A DNA stretch of 64,000 nucleotides from Clostridium sp. AM58-1XD (GTDB lineage Bacteria > Bacillota > Clostridia > Lachnospirales > Lachnospiraceae): NCBI RefSeq assembly GCF_003464085.1, contig NZ_QSDR01000010.1, forward strand, positions 66,350-130,349, written 5' to 3'. The translations under genes and the position numbers were made by a program. This document shows, piece by piece, positions 18,560 through 28,084 of the stretch. The notes under the pieces are model-generated. The model did no database searches. It was not told where the DNA came from and saw nothing but the letters and a program-made list of their open reading frames with translations. Position 1 is the first letter of the stretch. Every line of letters begins with the position of its first letter.

Positions 18560-19729
18560 TCATCCCTCTATCATATGTTTTAATTTTTCAAGCAGGTAAT
18601 CGCCGTACTCTTTTCCGGTATTGCCCTCCTTTGTTCCCGTTACGATGACTGCGCCTTCTCTGTCACACGCCTCCATTGCCTCTGCCAGCCTGTCTGCCTG
18701 ACCGGCCATGCCTATATGGCGGAGAAGCATTTCTTCTGCCTTTAGTATGCTTGACGGATTGGCGTATGCTCCCAATCCTTCTTCGATCATTCTGGGAGCG
18801 CTTCCGTGAATCGCCTCAAACATTCCATAACGGTTTCCTGTGTTTGCACTTCCTGCCGTACCGACTCCGCCCTGAATCTGAGCTGCTTCATCTGTTATAA
18901 TATCTCCGTACAGATTCGGCATTAAAAACACCTGGAAGTTCTTCTGCATATCGGGATTAATCAGATTGGCGCAGATAATATCCACATACCAGTCCGTCAT
19001 CGTAACTTCCGGGTAATCTTCAGCCACTTCACGGCAGATCGTAAGGAATTTCCCGTCTGTTTTCTTCATGATATTGGCCTTTGTGATTACTGCGACCTGT
19101 TTCTTACCATTATTTCTGGCGAATTCAAACGCTGCTTTGGCAATTCTTCTTGTTCCGGCGTCTGTAATCACCTTGAAGTCAAACGCCAGTTTTCCGGGAA
19201 TTTCAAATCCTCTGCTTCCAAGAGCGTATTCACCCTCCGTATTTTCACGGAAGAACGTCCAGTCAATCCCTTTTTCGGGAACTTTAACCGGACGGATATT
19301 GGCAAAGAGATCCAGTTCTCTCCTCAGCGTGACATTCGCGCTCTCCAGGTTTTTCACACCGCCGCCTGCCTGCGGCGTCGTTGTCGGCCCCTTTAATATG
19401 ACGTGGCATTCTTTCAGCTGGCTCAGCACCTCTTTTGGAATCGTCTCCCCGCTGGCAAGTCTGTTTTCCAAAGTCAGACCGTCAATTCTTCTGATCTCTA
19501 CTTTTCCTGCAGCGATCTCCTTTTCCAAAAGGAACCTCAACGTTTTCTCCGCCTCTTCAAAAATGATTGGGCCTATCCCATCGCCGGGACACGTCCCTAT
19601 GATGATCGGGCTGATGGAATTAAAATCAAGGGCCTGTTCTTCCCGTTCCAGGCGTTCTGCACGTTCCATCTGTTCTGAAACTAATTGTTTAAACTGTTCT
19701 GCGGCTTCTTCCAGATACTTCATCTCCAT
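18560..19729 (-). CDS. Isocitrate/isopropylmalate dehydrogenase family protein (probable isocitrate dehydrogenase)
   Basis: 389 residues of the decarboxylating dehydrogenase family: PGDGIGPIIFEEAE, the substrate loop ESANVTLRRELDLFANIRPVK, FRENTEGEYALGSRG, a Lys/Asp pair (TKANIMKKTDG; MPNLYGDIITDEAAQIQGG) and EAIHGSAPRMIEEG. The N-terminal 40 residues are an extra Glu-rich helix. Being in an operon with an Re-citrate-synthase-like enzyme and a regulator favours isocitrate over isopropylmalate (inference). It would make 2-oxoglutarate for glutamate synthesis. Third gene of the operon. Confidence 0.85.
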   Translation of the reverse strand: MEMKYLEEAAEQFKQLVSEQMERAERLEREEQALDFNSISPIIIGTCPGDGIGPIIFEEAEKTLRFLLEKEIAAGKVEIRRIDGLTLENRLASGETIPKEVLSQLKECHVILKGPTTTPQAGGGVKNLESANVTLRRELDLFANIRPVKVPEKGIDWTFFRENTEGEYALGSRGFEIPGKLAFDFKVITDAGTRRIAKAAFEFARNNGKKQVAVITKANIMKKTDGKFLTICREVAEDYPEVTMTDWYVDIICANLINPDMQKNFQVFLMPNLYGDIITDEAAQIQGGVGTAGSANTGNRYGMFEAIHGSAPRMIEEGLGAYANPSSILKAEEMLLRHIGMAGQADRLAEAMEACDREGAVIVTGTKEGNTGKEYGDYLLEKLKHMIEG

Positions 19730-19749
19730 TAAACTTCTTTCCCCTTATC

Positions 19750-20456
19750 TTATTCCTGTGGTTTATTTGTCTTTTCTGTTTTTTCTTTTTCCCTGGTGTG
19801 AACGTCCAGCCTGTGCAGTGTACTCTGTTTTGCATTCTCCACATGGCGGATCGTAAGCTCCTCTGCCAGGTCTCCGTTTCGTTCGAGAATTGCTTTATAT
19901 ATCTCCCTGTGTTCCTTAATCGCCAGTCTGGCCCGTTCCATATCAGTCACAGACAGCTCCTGTATCTCGTAATCCTGTGATGCAGCGTCTTCAGCACTTC
20001 GTAGAGCAGTCGTTTTCCGGAAAATTCATAAACCATCTCATGAAAGCGGGAATCGAATGCCTCCTGCTCCTCAGGATCGTTTTTCTCCACATAAAATTCC
20101 TGCAGGTCCAGCACTTCTTTCATATCCTTCAACTGCTCTTGCGTTATTGCTTTAGCCGCCTCTTTCGCAGCCAAACCTTCCAGGCGTATTCTCATATCAT
20201 AAATAACTTCCAGGTCGTCTTTCGTAATTCCAAGGATAACGGCCCCCCTGTTGGGGCGTATTTCTACCAAATTTTCCTGCTCAAGGCGCTGGAGCGCCTC
20301 TCTGATTGGAGTCCTGCTGACTCCCAGTGTCTTTGAAAGCTTGAGTTCTGTAATCACATCTCCAGGCTTTATTTTCCCCTGAAGAATTTCTTCCTCCAGC
20401 ACCATGAAAACCTGTTCGGCCAGCGGCGCTCCCTTCTCCTGTATCACTTTCTCCAT
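19750..20456 (-). CDS. GntR/FCD-family regulator of the citrate operon (frameshifted)
   Basis: About 235 residues: a winged helix (PGDVITELKLSKTLGVSRTPIREALQRLEQENLVEIRPNRGAVI) and an FCD ligand-binding domain (YDMRIRLEGLAAKEA, RFHEMVYEFSGKR, then AIKEHREIYKAILERNGDLAEE). The frame stops early after HHRITRYRSCL. In the next frame the protein continues ELSVTDMERARLAIKEH; adding one base in the CC at 19959-19960 joins them. It lies 8 bases downstream of the synthase gene and probably binds the TTGTATACAA palindrome at the operon promoter. Confidence 0.88.
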
Positions 20457-20464
20457 TTCAGCTC

Positions 20465-21843
20465 CTAAAAGAAGGGTTTGAATCTGCCAGGCGCTATCTT
20501 CTGCAGCTGTTCATCCAGTTCTGCATCACTGACAGCCGTCTGACGTCCTTCGTTATATTGTTCGTCCACCCACTCTTTCAGCTTCACGGCGGCTTCGTCT
20601 TCCTTATTCACCGCGTCCTTCGGTGAAAGCTCATAGTAATTATTGATCCAATATACGATTCCTGCCACGCCCGACGTATTGCTGATCGCTACTTCCGGCG
20701 CTCTCCCAAGAAGGCGGGATGTGTCGAAGATGTTGTAGATTTCCTCATCCTTCATCAGGCCGTCCGCATGAATTCCCGCCCGTGTGACATTGAAATTCCT
20801 TCCAACAAACGGCGTCATCGCTGGAATCTTGTATCCGATTTCCCTCTGATAATACCTGGCTATTTCTGTAATTACGGTCGGTTCCATTCCATCGAGAGAA
20901 CCTCTTAAAGAAGCATATTCAAATACCATCGCCTCCAGAGGAATATTCCCTGTTCTCTCGCCGATTCCAAGAAGGGAACAGTTAACTGCAGACGCACCAT
21001 ACAGCCATGCACAGGAAGCATTTGAAACTGCCTTATAGAAATCATTGTGTCCATGCCATTCCAGCTGTTCACTCTTCACATCTGAATAATGCTGAAGTCC
21101 ATAAATGATTCCCGGCACGCTCCTTGGAAGAGCCACGCCTGTATACGGAATCCCATAGCCCATGGTATCACATGCCCTGATCTTGACTGGAATTCCGGCC
21201 TGTCTCGACTTATCCATCAGCGCGTTGACAAATGGTACGACAAAACCGTAAAAATCTGCTCTAGTGATATCTTCCAGATGGCATCTGGGGACGATTCCTG
21301 CTGCAAAAGCGTCGTCCACCGTTGACAGATATTCATCCATCGCCTGCTTTCTGGTAAGCCTTCTCTTCTTAAAAATATGATAGTCGGAACAGCTCATCAA
21401 AATGCCTGTTTCCTTGATCCCCAAATCCTTTACCATCTGGAAATCCTTTTTATTCGCCCGGATCCATGTGGTGATCTCCGGGAACTTAAGGCCGAGGTCC
21501 ATACACTCCAGAAGAGCTTCCTTATCTTTTCTGTCATATACAAAAAACTCAGTCTGGCGGATAATTCCGTTGGGACCGGACAGCCGTGACATCATTTTAT
21601 AGAGGTCTACCATCTGTTTCTTCGTATAAGGAACTCTGGACTGCTGCCCGTCACGGAACGTAGTATCTGTCATCCAGATGTGCTCCGGCATACCGATCGG
21701 ACACTGGCGGAAGTTAAAGGAGACCTCGGGACTTCATCATAAGGAAAGAATTCACGGTACAGATGCGGTTCTGATATGTTCTGGAGGGAATAACGGTAAG
21801 GGTCCTGTTCCAGTAAGTTACTGTTCTTTGAAATAACCAGCAT
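20465..21843 (-). CDS. Re-citrate synthase / homocitrate-synthase-like enzyme (frameshifted)
   Basis: About 459 residues of the DRE-TIM metallolyase family: WMTDTTFRDGQQSR (DRE-TIM motif), EWHGHNDFYKA (metal-binding His), LGIGERTGN and a C-terminal helical part. The true N-terminus (MLVISKNSNLLEQDPYRYSL...EFFPYDEVP) is in another frame; adding one base to the GGG at 21728-21730 joins it to EVSFNFRQCPIGMPEH. Clostridia lacking a Si-citrate synthase use this family as Re-citrate synthase. With dehydrogenase and aconitase nearby that is the best guess; homocitrate or isopropylmalate synthesis is not excluded. Confidence 0.82.
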
Positions 21844-21929
21844 TGGTAAACACTCCTGTTCTCTTTTATTTTTTATGTCATGACTGCTGGATAATCCGGT
21901 TTTAAAAACCAGAGCGCAGCGCAAGTGCC

Positions 21930-21970
21930 ATACTTGTATACAAGTATACATTCACTTTTAAAATTGTCAA
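21930..21970 (-). promoter_or_regulatory. Promoter and GntR operator of the citrate operon
   Basis: On the minus strand TTGACA (21970-21965), 16 bases, TATACT (21948-21943). The perfect 18-bp palindrome ATACTTGTATACAAGTAT (21930-21947) covers the -10. TTGTATACAA-type palindromes are typical of FCD-GntR repressors, so autorepression by the operon's own GntR protein is likely. Confidence 0.85.
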
Positions 21971-21995
21971 GCATTTTTTTCAAATAAAAGAATTA

Positions 21996-22052
21996 CCCCG
22001 CTGCCAGATTCCGTTCTATGGCGGCAGCCAAGTCCTTCCTCTGATAGCGGGG
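21996..22052 (-). repeat. Dispersed hairpin element, copy B
   Basis: CCCCGCTGCCAGA (21996-22008) pairs with TCTGATAGCGGGG (22040-22052) with two mismatches. The loop ATTCCGTTCTATGGCGGCAG then CCAAGTCC matches the loop of the other copies. On the minus strand a T-rich run follows, so it ends the histidine kinase transcript. Confidence 0.8.
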
Positions 22053-22065
22053 CATATATGTATCG

Positions 22066-24486
22066 TCATATCGGTCCGTCGTACAAATACCGTTCTAAAA
22101 TTCTGTTCATCCGCTCGATGTCCAGCGGTTTAGCCAGGTGGTCATTCATCCCGGCTTCCTTTGCTGCACGCACATCTTCTTCCAATGCATTGGCAGTCAT
22201 TGCTACGATAGGAATTCTGCACGCATCCGGCCGGCTCTGGGCCCGTATAGTACGGACAGCTTCCAAACCGTTCATCACAGGCATCTGCATATCCATAAAA
22301 ATAAGATCATAAAATCCCATGGGAAACGTCAGAAATGCCTGGACAGCCTCCTGTCCGTTCTGCGCCACATCGACAACGGCTCCTGTCTGGCCAAGAAGTT
22401 CTGCTGCGATCTCCTGATTGAGCAGATTATCTTCTACCAGAAGCAGGCGTTTCCCCTCGAATGATCTCACTCTGCGTTCAGCAAAGCTCGCCGGCTTTCT
22501 GCTATTCTGGTTCAGAACGTATTTCTTTACTGCACAAACCAGACTGGATTTCAGAAGGGGCTTTACAATGCAACCGCTGACACCTGCTTTTGCAGCGGCC
22601 TCCTCATACTCCGTCCAGTCATACGCCGACAGCAGAATAATAGGCACGTCCGGCCCCACCAGGGTACGGATCGCTTTCGCCGTTTCAATTCCATTCATTT
22701 CCGGCATCTTCAAATCGATAATTATGGCTATGAATTCCTCTCCTGTTCCGTGAGCCTTAGTCACCCTGCTTACCGCTTCTTTTCCTGACGTTACCCACCG
22801 GCCGTCCAGTCCGATTTCGTCCAGCCTTTCACAAACCGTTTCGCATGTAACCGGATCATCGTCTACAACCAGGACCGGCAGCCTTTCCGGCAGAAAGAAC
22901 TCCGTATTCTCTTCATCCCGGTACTGCAGGCTCAGGCTGATGGTAAATGTCGACCCTTTTCCGTACGTACTCTCTGCCTTGATGTCTCCATCCATCATAC
23001 GCACGATATTACGGCTGATCGCCATTCCCAGACCGGTTCCCTGTATTCCGCGAATATCCGGATCTTCCGCCCGTTCGAAGGGCATAAAAAGTTTTTCCAT
23101 AAACTCAGGCTTCATACCATAGCCATTGTCCCGGCATATGAATTCATATCTGCCGTATCCTTTCGTCTTATGAGGCAGTTCCCGAATATCAAACTGAATT
23201 CTTCCATAATCAGGAGTGTACTTGACTGCATTGGAAAGGATATTAAGAAATACCTGCTGGAGATGCTGGAGATCCCCGACGATATATTCATGTTCCAAGT
23301 CAAATGCATGTACATCAAAGGTATGGTGTTTTGCCTCTATGGAAGGCTGGATAATTGTGATAATATCATGGATCATCCCGCCCATACTGAATTCTTCCTC
23401 CGTCAGAGCCACTCTCCCGCTCTCAATTCTGGACATGTCCAGCACCTCGTTAATCAGACCGAGCAGAAGTCTGGATGAGACATTGATTTTTTCCAGGCAG
23501 TCCATAACACGCTCCTGATTGTCAATATGAGAAGCAGCAATCGCCGTCATACCTATAATGGCATTCATCGGCGTACGGATGTCATGACTCATACGCGATA
23601 AAAATTCCGACTTTGCCCTGTTGGCCTCTTCCGCCGCTTCCAGAGCATTGTGAAGCAGTTCCGACCGCTCTTCCAGCTGCTTCTGCAGAAGCCTCTGTTC
23701 TGTCAAGTCCGTTATATCAATGTAAATAACAAGATAAACCGGATTGTCGTCCTGCCAGCTGATACAGTCCGCATTAATCTGAAGCCATACATCTCTCCCG
23801 TCCTGATCCTTTGCCTGCAAAGTAAAATGGACAGGATTTCCCCTGCGCATCGCCAGAAAGTTCCGGTCATACGCCATTCGATTACTTTCCGAATAATAAT
23901 TAGACAGGCCATAGGAAAGTTCCTGGCCTTTTGTGCAGCCAAAAAACTTTATAAATTTATCATTTGCGCTGAGAAAAACAAAGTTGTCCACATCGATGCG
24001 GAACCTGGCTGCAAAGCCGGGAAGATTATCATATGTTATCGTCCGCTCCCTCCGCACTTCTACTACATCCGTAATATCCGTAAACACCGTATACACAACA
24101 GGATATCCGTCGACGAATTCATTGGTAAACGTGCCCACAAGACGGGTCCATGCTGTAGTGCCGCCCTTTTGGGGCATTTCGCATATACATTCATATCCGG
24201 GACGCCCTTCGGCAAGTGCCTTCTCTACCTCTTCTCTGATTCTCTGAAAACGATCAGGCATATGTTTATAGAATTCATCCGCGTGATTGTGAAACAGCGC
24301 TTCATATTCGTCTTTCGGATACTTGATTATTTCATAATAAAAATCGTTCGCCCATATCATGGTAAAATGTTCATCAAGCAGGTGTTTGCTGACACTTACT
24401 TTTAGCGAACTCATCAGGGCATTATATTCGTCAAATTGTTTTCCGCCAGCCGCCATTTCCTCACTCTTTTCCTTCTCCTTCTGCAT
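22066..24486 (-). CDS. Soluble hybrid histidine kinase with two PAS and two receiver domains
   Basis: 806 residues, no membrane segment. Two PAS-like domains (about 30-145 and 150-265), HisKA with phospho-acceptor His in SRMSHDIRTPMNAI (about residue 301), HATPase (QQVFLNILSNAVKYTP, DNGYGM, GTGLGMAIS), then two receiver domains with phospho-acceptor Asp in IIIDLKMPEMNG and IFMDMQMPVMNG. It has no output domain. ATG 24486 is preferred, since AGAGGAAAGG precedes it; the GTG at 24507 overlaps that site. A cytoplasmic signal is inferred. Confidence 0.9.
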   Translation of the reverse strand: MQKEKEKSEEMAAGGKQFDEYNALMSSLKVSVSKHLLDEHFTMIWANDFYYEIIKYPKDEYEALFHNHADEFYKHMPDRFQRIREEVEKALAEGRPGYECICEMPQKGGTTAWTRLVGTFTNEFVDGYPVVYTVFTDITDVVEVRRERTITYDNLPGFAARFRIDVDNFVFLSANDKFIKFFGCTKGQELSYGLSNYYSESNRMAYDRNFLAMRRGNPVHFTLQAKDQDGRDVWLQINADCISWQDDNPVYLVIYIDITDLTEQRLLQKQLEERSELLHNALEAAEEANRAKSEFLSRMSHDIRTPMNAIIGMTAIAASHIDNQERVMDCLEKINVSSRLLLGLINEVLDMSRIESGRVALTEEEFSMGGMIHDIITIIQPSIEAKHHTFDVHAFDLEHEYIVGDLQHLQQVFLNILSNAVKYTPDYGRIQFDIRELPHKTKGYGRYEFICRDNGYGMKPEFMEKLFMPFERAEDPDIRGIQGTGLGMAISRNIVRMMDGDIKAESTYGKGSTFTISLSLQYRDEENTEFFLPERLPVLVVDDDPVTCETVCERLDEIGLDGRWVTSGKEAVSRVTKAHGTGEEFIAIIIDLKMPEMNGIETAKAIRTLVGPDVPIILLSAYDWTEYEEAAAKAGVSGCIVKPLLKSSLVCAVKKYVLNQNSRKPASFAERRVRSFEGKRLLLVEDNLLNQEIAAELLGQTGAVVDVAQNGQEAVQAFLTFPMGFYDLIFMDMQMPVMNGLEAVRTIRAQSRPDACRIPIVAMTANALEEDVRAAKEAGMNDHLAKPLDIERMNRILERYLYDGPI

Positions 24487-24594
24487 GTTTCCCTTTCCTC
24501 TTTTCACAAAGCAGTCTTTGCTGATTCTCTGTACTGATTACAGAGACATTTTCTCATACAGTCTTTATCTTAATATCACATATGTACTGTTATC

Positions 24595-24623
24595 ATATTA
24601 TCACATGATGATAAATTTGTCTA
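24595..24623 (-). promoter_or_regulatory. Possible promoter of the hybrid histidine kinase
   Basis: On the minus strand TAGACA, 17 bases, TAATAT. An inverted repeat TTATCA/TGATAA (about 24598-24614) lies in the spacer. Moderate match only. The rest of 24487-24848 holds this site and the regulator's leader. Confidence 0.4.
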
Positions 24624-24711
24624 TGCGCCGGATTTGAGGACACTTCACGTCCAATGTTTCTTTCCTTTCTGCCCCATCTGCAACCCGGGAATGGCATTTC
24701 TGTCGATTTTA

Positions 24712-24720
24712 TGGTATAAT
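24712..24720 (+). promoter_or_regulatory. Extended -10 promoter of the tandem GntR-like gene
   Basis: TGGTATAAT matches the extended -10 consensus TG-N-TATAAT; the -35 is weak. It is followed by a leader of about 120 bases before the start codon, with a small CCTGC/GCAGG hairpin near 24759-24769. Confidence 0.6.
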
Positions 24721-24848
24721 GTCCGCAAAGTAGGAATACCCGGCAGGTAATTGAATCCTGCAGCAGGTAAAACCGGCTCCCTTAACGAAAAGTTATACGA
24801 GTTCGGCGAACACGGTATCCTAATGGAAATTGTTTTGGAGGTGGATAA

Positions 24849-26474
24849 ATGGAGAAAAAGAATCTCTATTTTTCAATGTATGGTTTTCTGCTGGCACGCA
24901 TTCATTTTAAATATTATCCCGAAGGGGAGTATCTCCCATCCATTCATAAGCTCAGCGAACTGTTCGGCGTATCTACGATGACAGTACGCGGTGCGCTCAA
25001 GCTTCTGGAGCAGGATGGATATATCTCAGGGGCCAAAAATAAACGGTCCGTTATTCTTTCTCAATCCGAAGATTCTCATAGGGAACTGCCGAATGAGATC
25101 ATAGTACAGGAGGCCGTCCTAGAGGACCTGTATAAGAGCCTGGAAATCATTTTTCCGAATGCAGTTTATTATAGTCTTTCTTTATGCAGTGAGGAGGATA
25201 TTCTGATGCAGCAGCAGATTCTGGACAAGCCTGCCTATGCATGGGATGAACCGACCGTTCATTTTCTGGCACAGCTTATTAAACGTCTGCACAATTCCCT
25301 GCTGATGGACTTATATTACGACGCTATGCTGTTTTCTTACCCGTCTTATCTGGCCTCACTTGCCAAAGACCAGACCAGGTGGCAGAACGTCTACCATATG
25401 CTTCACGATAAGCTTCATAACATGCTGCGAATGCAGGAGGAAGGCGAGACAGACGCTCTGCGTAATCTTATCGAACAGGTATATCAGAATTTCAATCCAT
25501 ATTCTGTTTCTGTCGATAAAGATACCGTTCATGACAGACCTTATCGTTGGGGAAAGCCGCATGTCTGCTTTTCTGTTGCAAGCGAACTGATCCGCAGAAT
25601 TTATCTTGAAAATTACCCGGCCGGAACCTTTCTCCCTTCTGCGCGAAAACTTGCAGAAGAATTTTCCATCCCGATCATTACGGTGCGCAGGGCAATTGTT
25701 CTGCTCAATAACCTGGGTGTCACCGAATCCATAAATGGAAAGGGAACCCGATCACTCCTGCCGGAGGAAGGTGTAAAACAGGTCAAATGGAGCGATCCGA
25801 TCGTCAGGAAAAATATCATGTCCTATCTGGAGTCCCTTCATGTCCTGGCTCTCACATGCCGTTCCATGGCCGCGGCCTGCTTTTCTCTGATCAGCAAAAA
25901 CGAGCGCCAACGGATGAAGGCAGAAATCATTATGGCTGTAAATGGAAATCATTATGGAGTTATCAACTACATATGCACGAATGCCTTAATTTTAGCTTCC
26001 GACAGAGCTGCGCTGAAGACCATATACGACCAGCTCTTCAGCCTCCTGATATGGGGATATCCGTTCTCCACTCTGGAGCCATATCTTCAGATGGACGATT
26101 ACGCCAATCGGCTGATTCAAAGCCTGGATGACGGAGATTCTTCCCTATTTGAAGATACTCTGGAACAACTTATCACTAAAATATTTCTTTCATCAAGAGA
26201 AAAAGCTGTTTCTGTAGGCATTGAGGAAGCCCGTGTACTGACGCTGCCCTTCTGTGAAACGCAATCAGTTCCAATCTTCTGTAAAAAAATCGAAATTAAC
26301 GATCATAAAAAGAGGGTGTTGCAAAAGTCGAATCCGCATTGCCGCCGATACCAGATTCCGTTCCAGGCAGTGGCCAAGTCACTCCATCTGGTATCGGCGG
26401 CAATGCTCTATTCCTTTTTGCAACATCCTCTTTTACCTTTTCTATTCCTGTTATATGATATTTGCCTTTTCTAA
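24849..26474 (+). CDS. Tandem-duplicated GntR-like regulator
   Basis: 541 residues with two GntR-type winged helices in one chain. The first is at about 20-65 (YYPEGEYLPSIHKLSELFGVSTMTVRGALKLLEQDGYI) and the second at about 255-300 (NYPAGTFLPSARKLAEEFSIPIITVRRAIVLLNNLGV). Each is followed by a helical domain of about 180 residues without an obvious cofactor motif, so the gene looks like an internal duplication of a GntR unit. Ribosome site GGAGGTGGATAA. The last 55 codons (after NDHKKR) run through a dispersed hairpin element, so the native C-terminus is probably shorter. No neighbour clearly identifies its target. Confidence 0.8.
   Translation: MEKKNLYFSMYGFLLARIHFKYYPEGEYLPSIHKLSELFGVSTMTVRGALKLLEQDGYISGAKNKRSVILSQSEDSHRELPNEIIVQEAVLEDLYKSLEIIFPNAVYYSLSLCSEEDILMQQQILDKPAYAWDEPTVHFLAQLIKRLHNSLLMDLYYDAMLFSYPSYLASLAKDQTRWQNVYHMLHDKLHNMLRMQEEGETDALRNLIEQVYQNFNPYSVSVDKDTVHDRPYRWGKPHVCFSVASELIRRIYLENYPAGTFLPSARKLAEEFSIPIITVRRAIVLLNNLGVTESINGKGTRSLLPEEGVKQVKWSDPIVRKNIMSYLESLHVLALTCRSMAAACFSLISKNERQRMKAEIIMAVNGNHYGVINYICTNALILASDRAALKTIYDQLFSLLIWGYPFSTLEPYLQMDDYANRLIQSLDDGDSSLFEDTLEQLITKIFLSSREKAVSVGIEEARVLTLPFCETQSVPIFCKKIEINDHKKRVLQKSNPHCRRYQIPFQAVAKSLHLVSAAMLYSFLQHPLLPFLFLLYDICLF
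26308..26435. repeat. Dispersed hairpin element, copy C (two nested stems)
   Basis: Outer stem: GAGGGTGTTGCAAAA (from 26312) with TTTTTGCAACATCCTCTTTT (to 26434). Inner stem: GCATTGCCGCCGATACCAGA (from 26336) with TCTGGTATCGGCGGCAATGC (to 26406). Conserved loop ATTCCGTTCCAGGCAGTGGC then CAAGTCAC. Lies at the junction of two convergent genes, inside the last codons of the plus-strand one. Confidence 0.9.
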
Positions 26475-28069
26475 TCGATCATATTTCTGATCGTTTTCGG
26501 CTTTCTGTAGTTCCACGTAGAAATCTTAATACCGCTTCTTCGGCTGGCTGCATGAACAATCTGGCCGTTTCCTATATACATCGCTACGTGGTTTACAACT
26601 CCACGGCTGTTTGTATAGAAAATCAAATCTCCCGGCCTCATATTCTTGGATGAAACTTCTTTTCCCATCTTCGCCTGAGAACCGGAGTAATGCGGAAGCG
26701 AAATTCCGAAATGTCCCAATACCTGCATAGTAAATCCGGAACAGTCTACACCCTTTGTAAGGCTTGTACCGCCCCATACATATGGATTTCCGACAAACTG
26801 AAGCGCATAGTTGACAATCTGTGCCCTTCTGGATGCTTCTTTATTCGCCTTCTCTTCCAGCGGTGAGAATTTGATCGCTTCATTCAGAGCGTACCGTACT
26901 TCTACGTTATTGTCTCTGGTCGAAATGAACGCCTCATCACTGTCTTCTGTATCCAGCTCGATCTGCACCCAGCCGTCCAGCTGTGCCAGAACCGGGTACC
27001 GCTCTTCCTTGGATATTTGGGTCCATGCCTTGCTGTCCGTATTGGGCTCTGTACGGACGTTTAATTTATCCGTACGCACTACGGCCATCAGGGACGCCGA
27101 CTGCAGCGCAAGATCTCTGGCTTCCTGTCCCACAGCCGTATACTGCGGGTCTGCCGTCACATAGCCTGTAATATTGCCTGATTTAATCTTGTACCATCCG
27201 TCCAGCGTTTCCAGAATCTCTCCTGCCGCCCTGCTTGGGAACTTTCCGATCACATTCTCATTTCCCTTATCTTCCGGTGAACTTCTGACATTCAGATAGT
27301 TGTCTACCTTGGAAATGACGATATTGTCATACTGATTCACGGCCATAGCCTTCAGATCCATCTTCCTGGCTTCATTCAGACACATTTTCACTTCCACATA
27401 ATCGGCAGAAAGATAACCAGTATCAATCTTCACCCAGCCTTCCTGCTGTTCCAGCACCTCGTATCTCTCATTAATCAAAGCCTGTCCTACCACATTGGCC
27501 GCATCGATCACCGGCTCCTGACGGATATTCAGTTTGTCAGCAGTCACAATCGCTCTCTCTTTGATATTCTCTTTTGCCAGAGCCTTGGCCTCGTCTCCAG
27601 TCAGCACGTACTGGCTGCTTACATATCCTTCAAACCCTCCGGAGGATATCTTATACCATCCCTCCAGGGTCTCCAGAATATCAAAGCCGCTGCCTCCCAT
27701 CAGTTTTCCGATAATCTTGCCGTTTGCTTCTGCGGTTTCCCTGATATTCAGATAACCGGATACCTGCGCCACGCCCAGGTTACCGTAGGAATCAATTACC
27801 TGTTGGATCTCTTCTTCCTGTTTCTGTCTGGCCAGTTCTTCCTCTGAAAGAGTCGGCTCCTCTCCCTGTGACGGCTGCTGCTGTTCTTCTCCCTGCCGGT
27901 TTTCCGCCTCGCCGGAAGCAGGCTTGTTCCATGTCTTTCCGATAATAACGGCCAGAAGGATTACAATGACTGCCACTCCTGCGATCAGGAGGTACTTCTC
28001 GTATTTTCCACGATTTCTGCGCCTCCTGGCTTTATTTATGCTCGTTCTGTAATCTATTTTTCCAGGCAT
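26471..28069 (-). CDS. Membrane-anchored NlpC/P60 endopeptidase with four SH3b domains
   Basis: 532 residues: Lys/Arg-rich N-terminus, one transmembrane helix (about 25-48), Gln/Glu-rich linker, four SH3b repeats each with a [YK]LN-[IV]-R motif and L-[ED]-GW-[YV]-KI, then an NlpC/P60 domain with catalytic Cys in VDCSGFT, His in NHVAMYIGNG and a third polar residue in HAASRRSG. Such enzymes cut D-Glu-diamino-acid links in peptidoglycan. ATG 28069 follows GGAGACGAGAAG, and the gene begins directly after the aconitase stop, so the two are co-transcribed. Its stop overlaps the convergent regulator. Confidence 0.92.
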   Translation of the reverse strand: MPGKIDYRTSINKARRRRNRGKYEKYLLIAGVAVIVILLAVIIGKTWNKPASGEAENRQGEEQQQPSQGEEPTLSEEELARQKQEEEIQQVIDSYGNLGVAQVSGYLNIRETAEANGKIIGKLMGGSGFDILETLEGWYKISSGGFEGYVSSQYVLTGDEAKALAKENIKERAIVTADKLNIRQEPVIDAANVVGQALINERYEVLEQQEGWVKIDTGYLSADYVEVKMCLNEARKMDLKAMAVNQYDNIVISKVDNYLNVRSSPEDKGNENVIGKFPSRAAGEILETLDGWYKIKSGNITGYVTADPQYTAVGQEARDLALQSASLMAVVRTDKLNVRTEPNTDSKAWTQISKEERYPVLAQLDGWVQIELDTEDSDEAFISTRDNNVEVRYALNEAIKFSPLEEKANKEASRRAQIVNYALQFVGNPYVWGGTSLTKGVDCSGFTMQVLGHFGISLPHYSGSQAKMGKEVSSKNMRPGDLIFYTNSRGVVNHVAMYIGNGQIVHAASRRSGIKISTWNYRKPKTIRNMID

Positions 28070-28084
28070 TCTTCTCGTCTCCAA

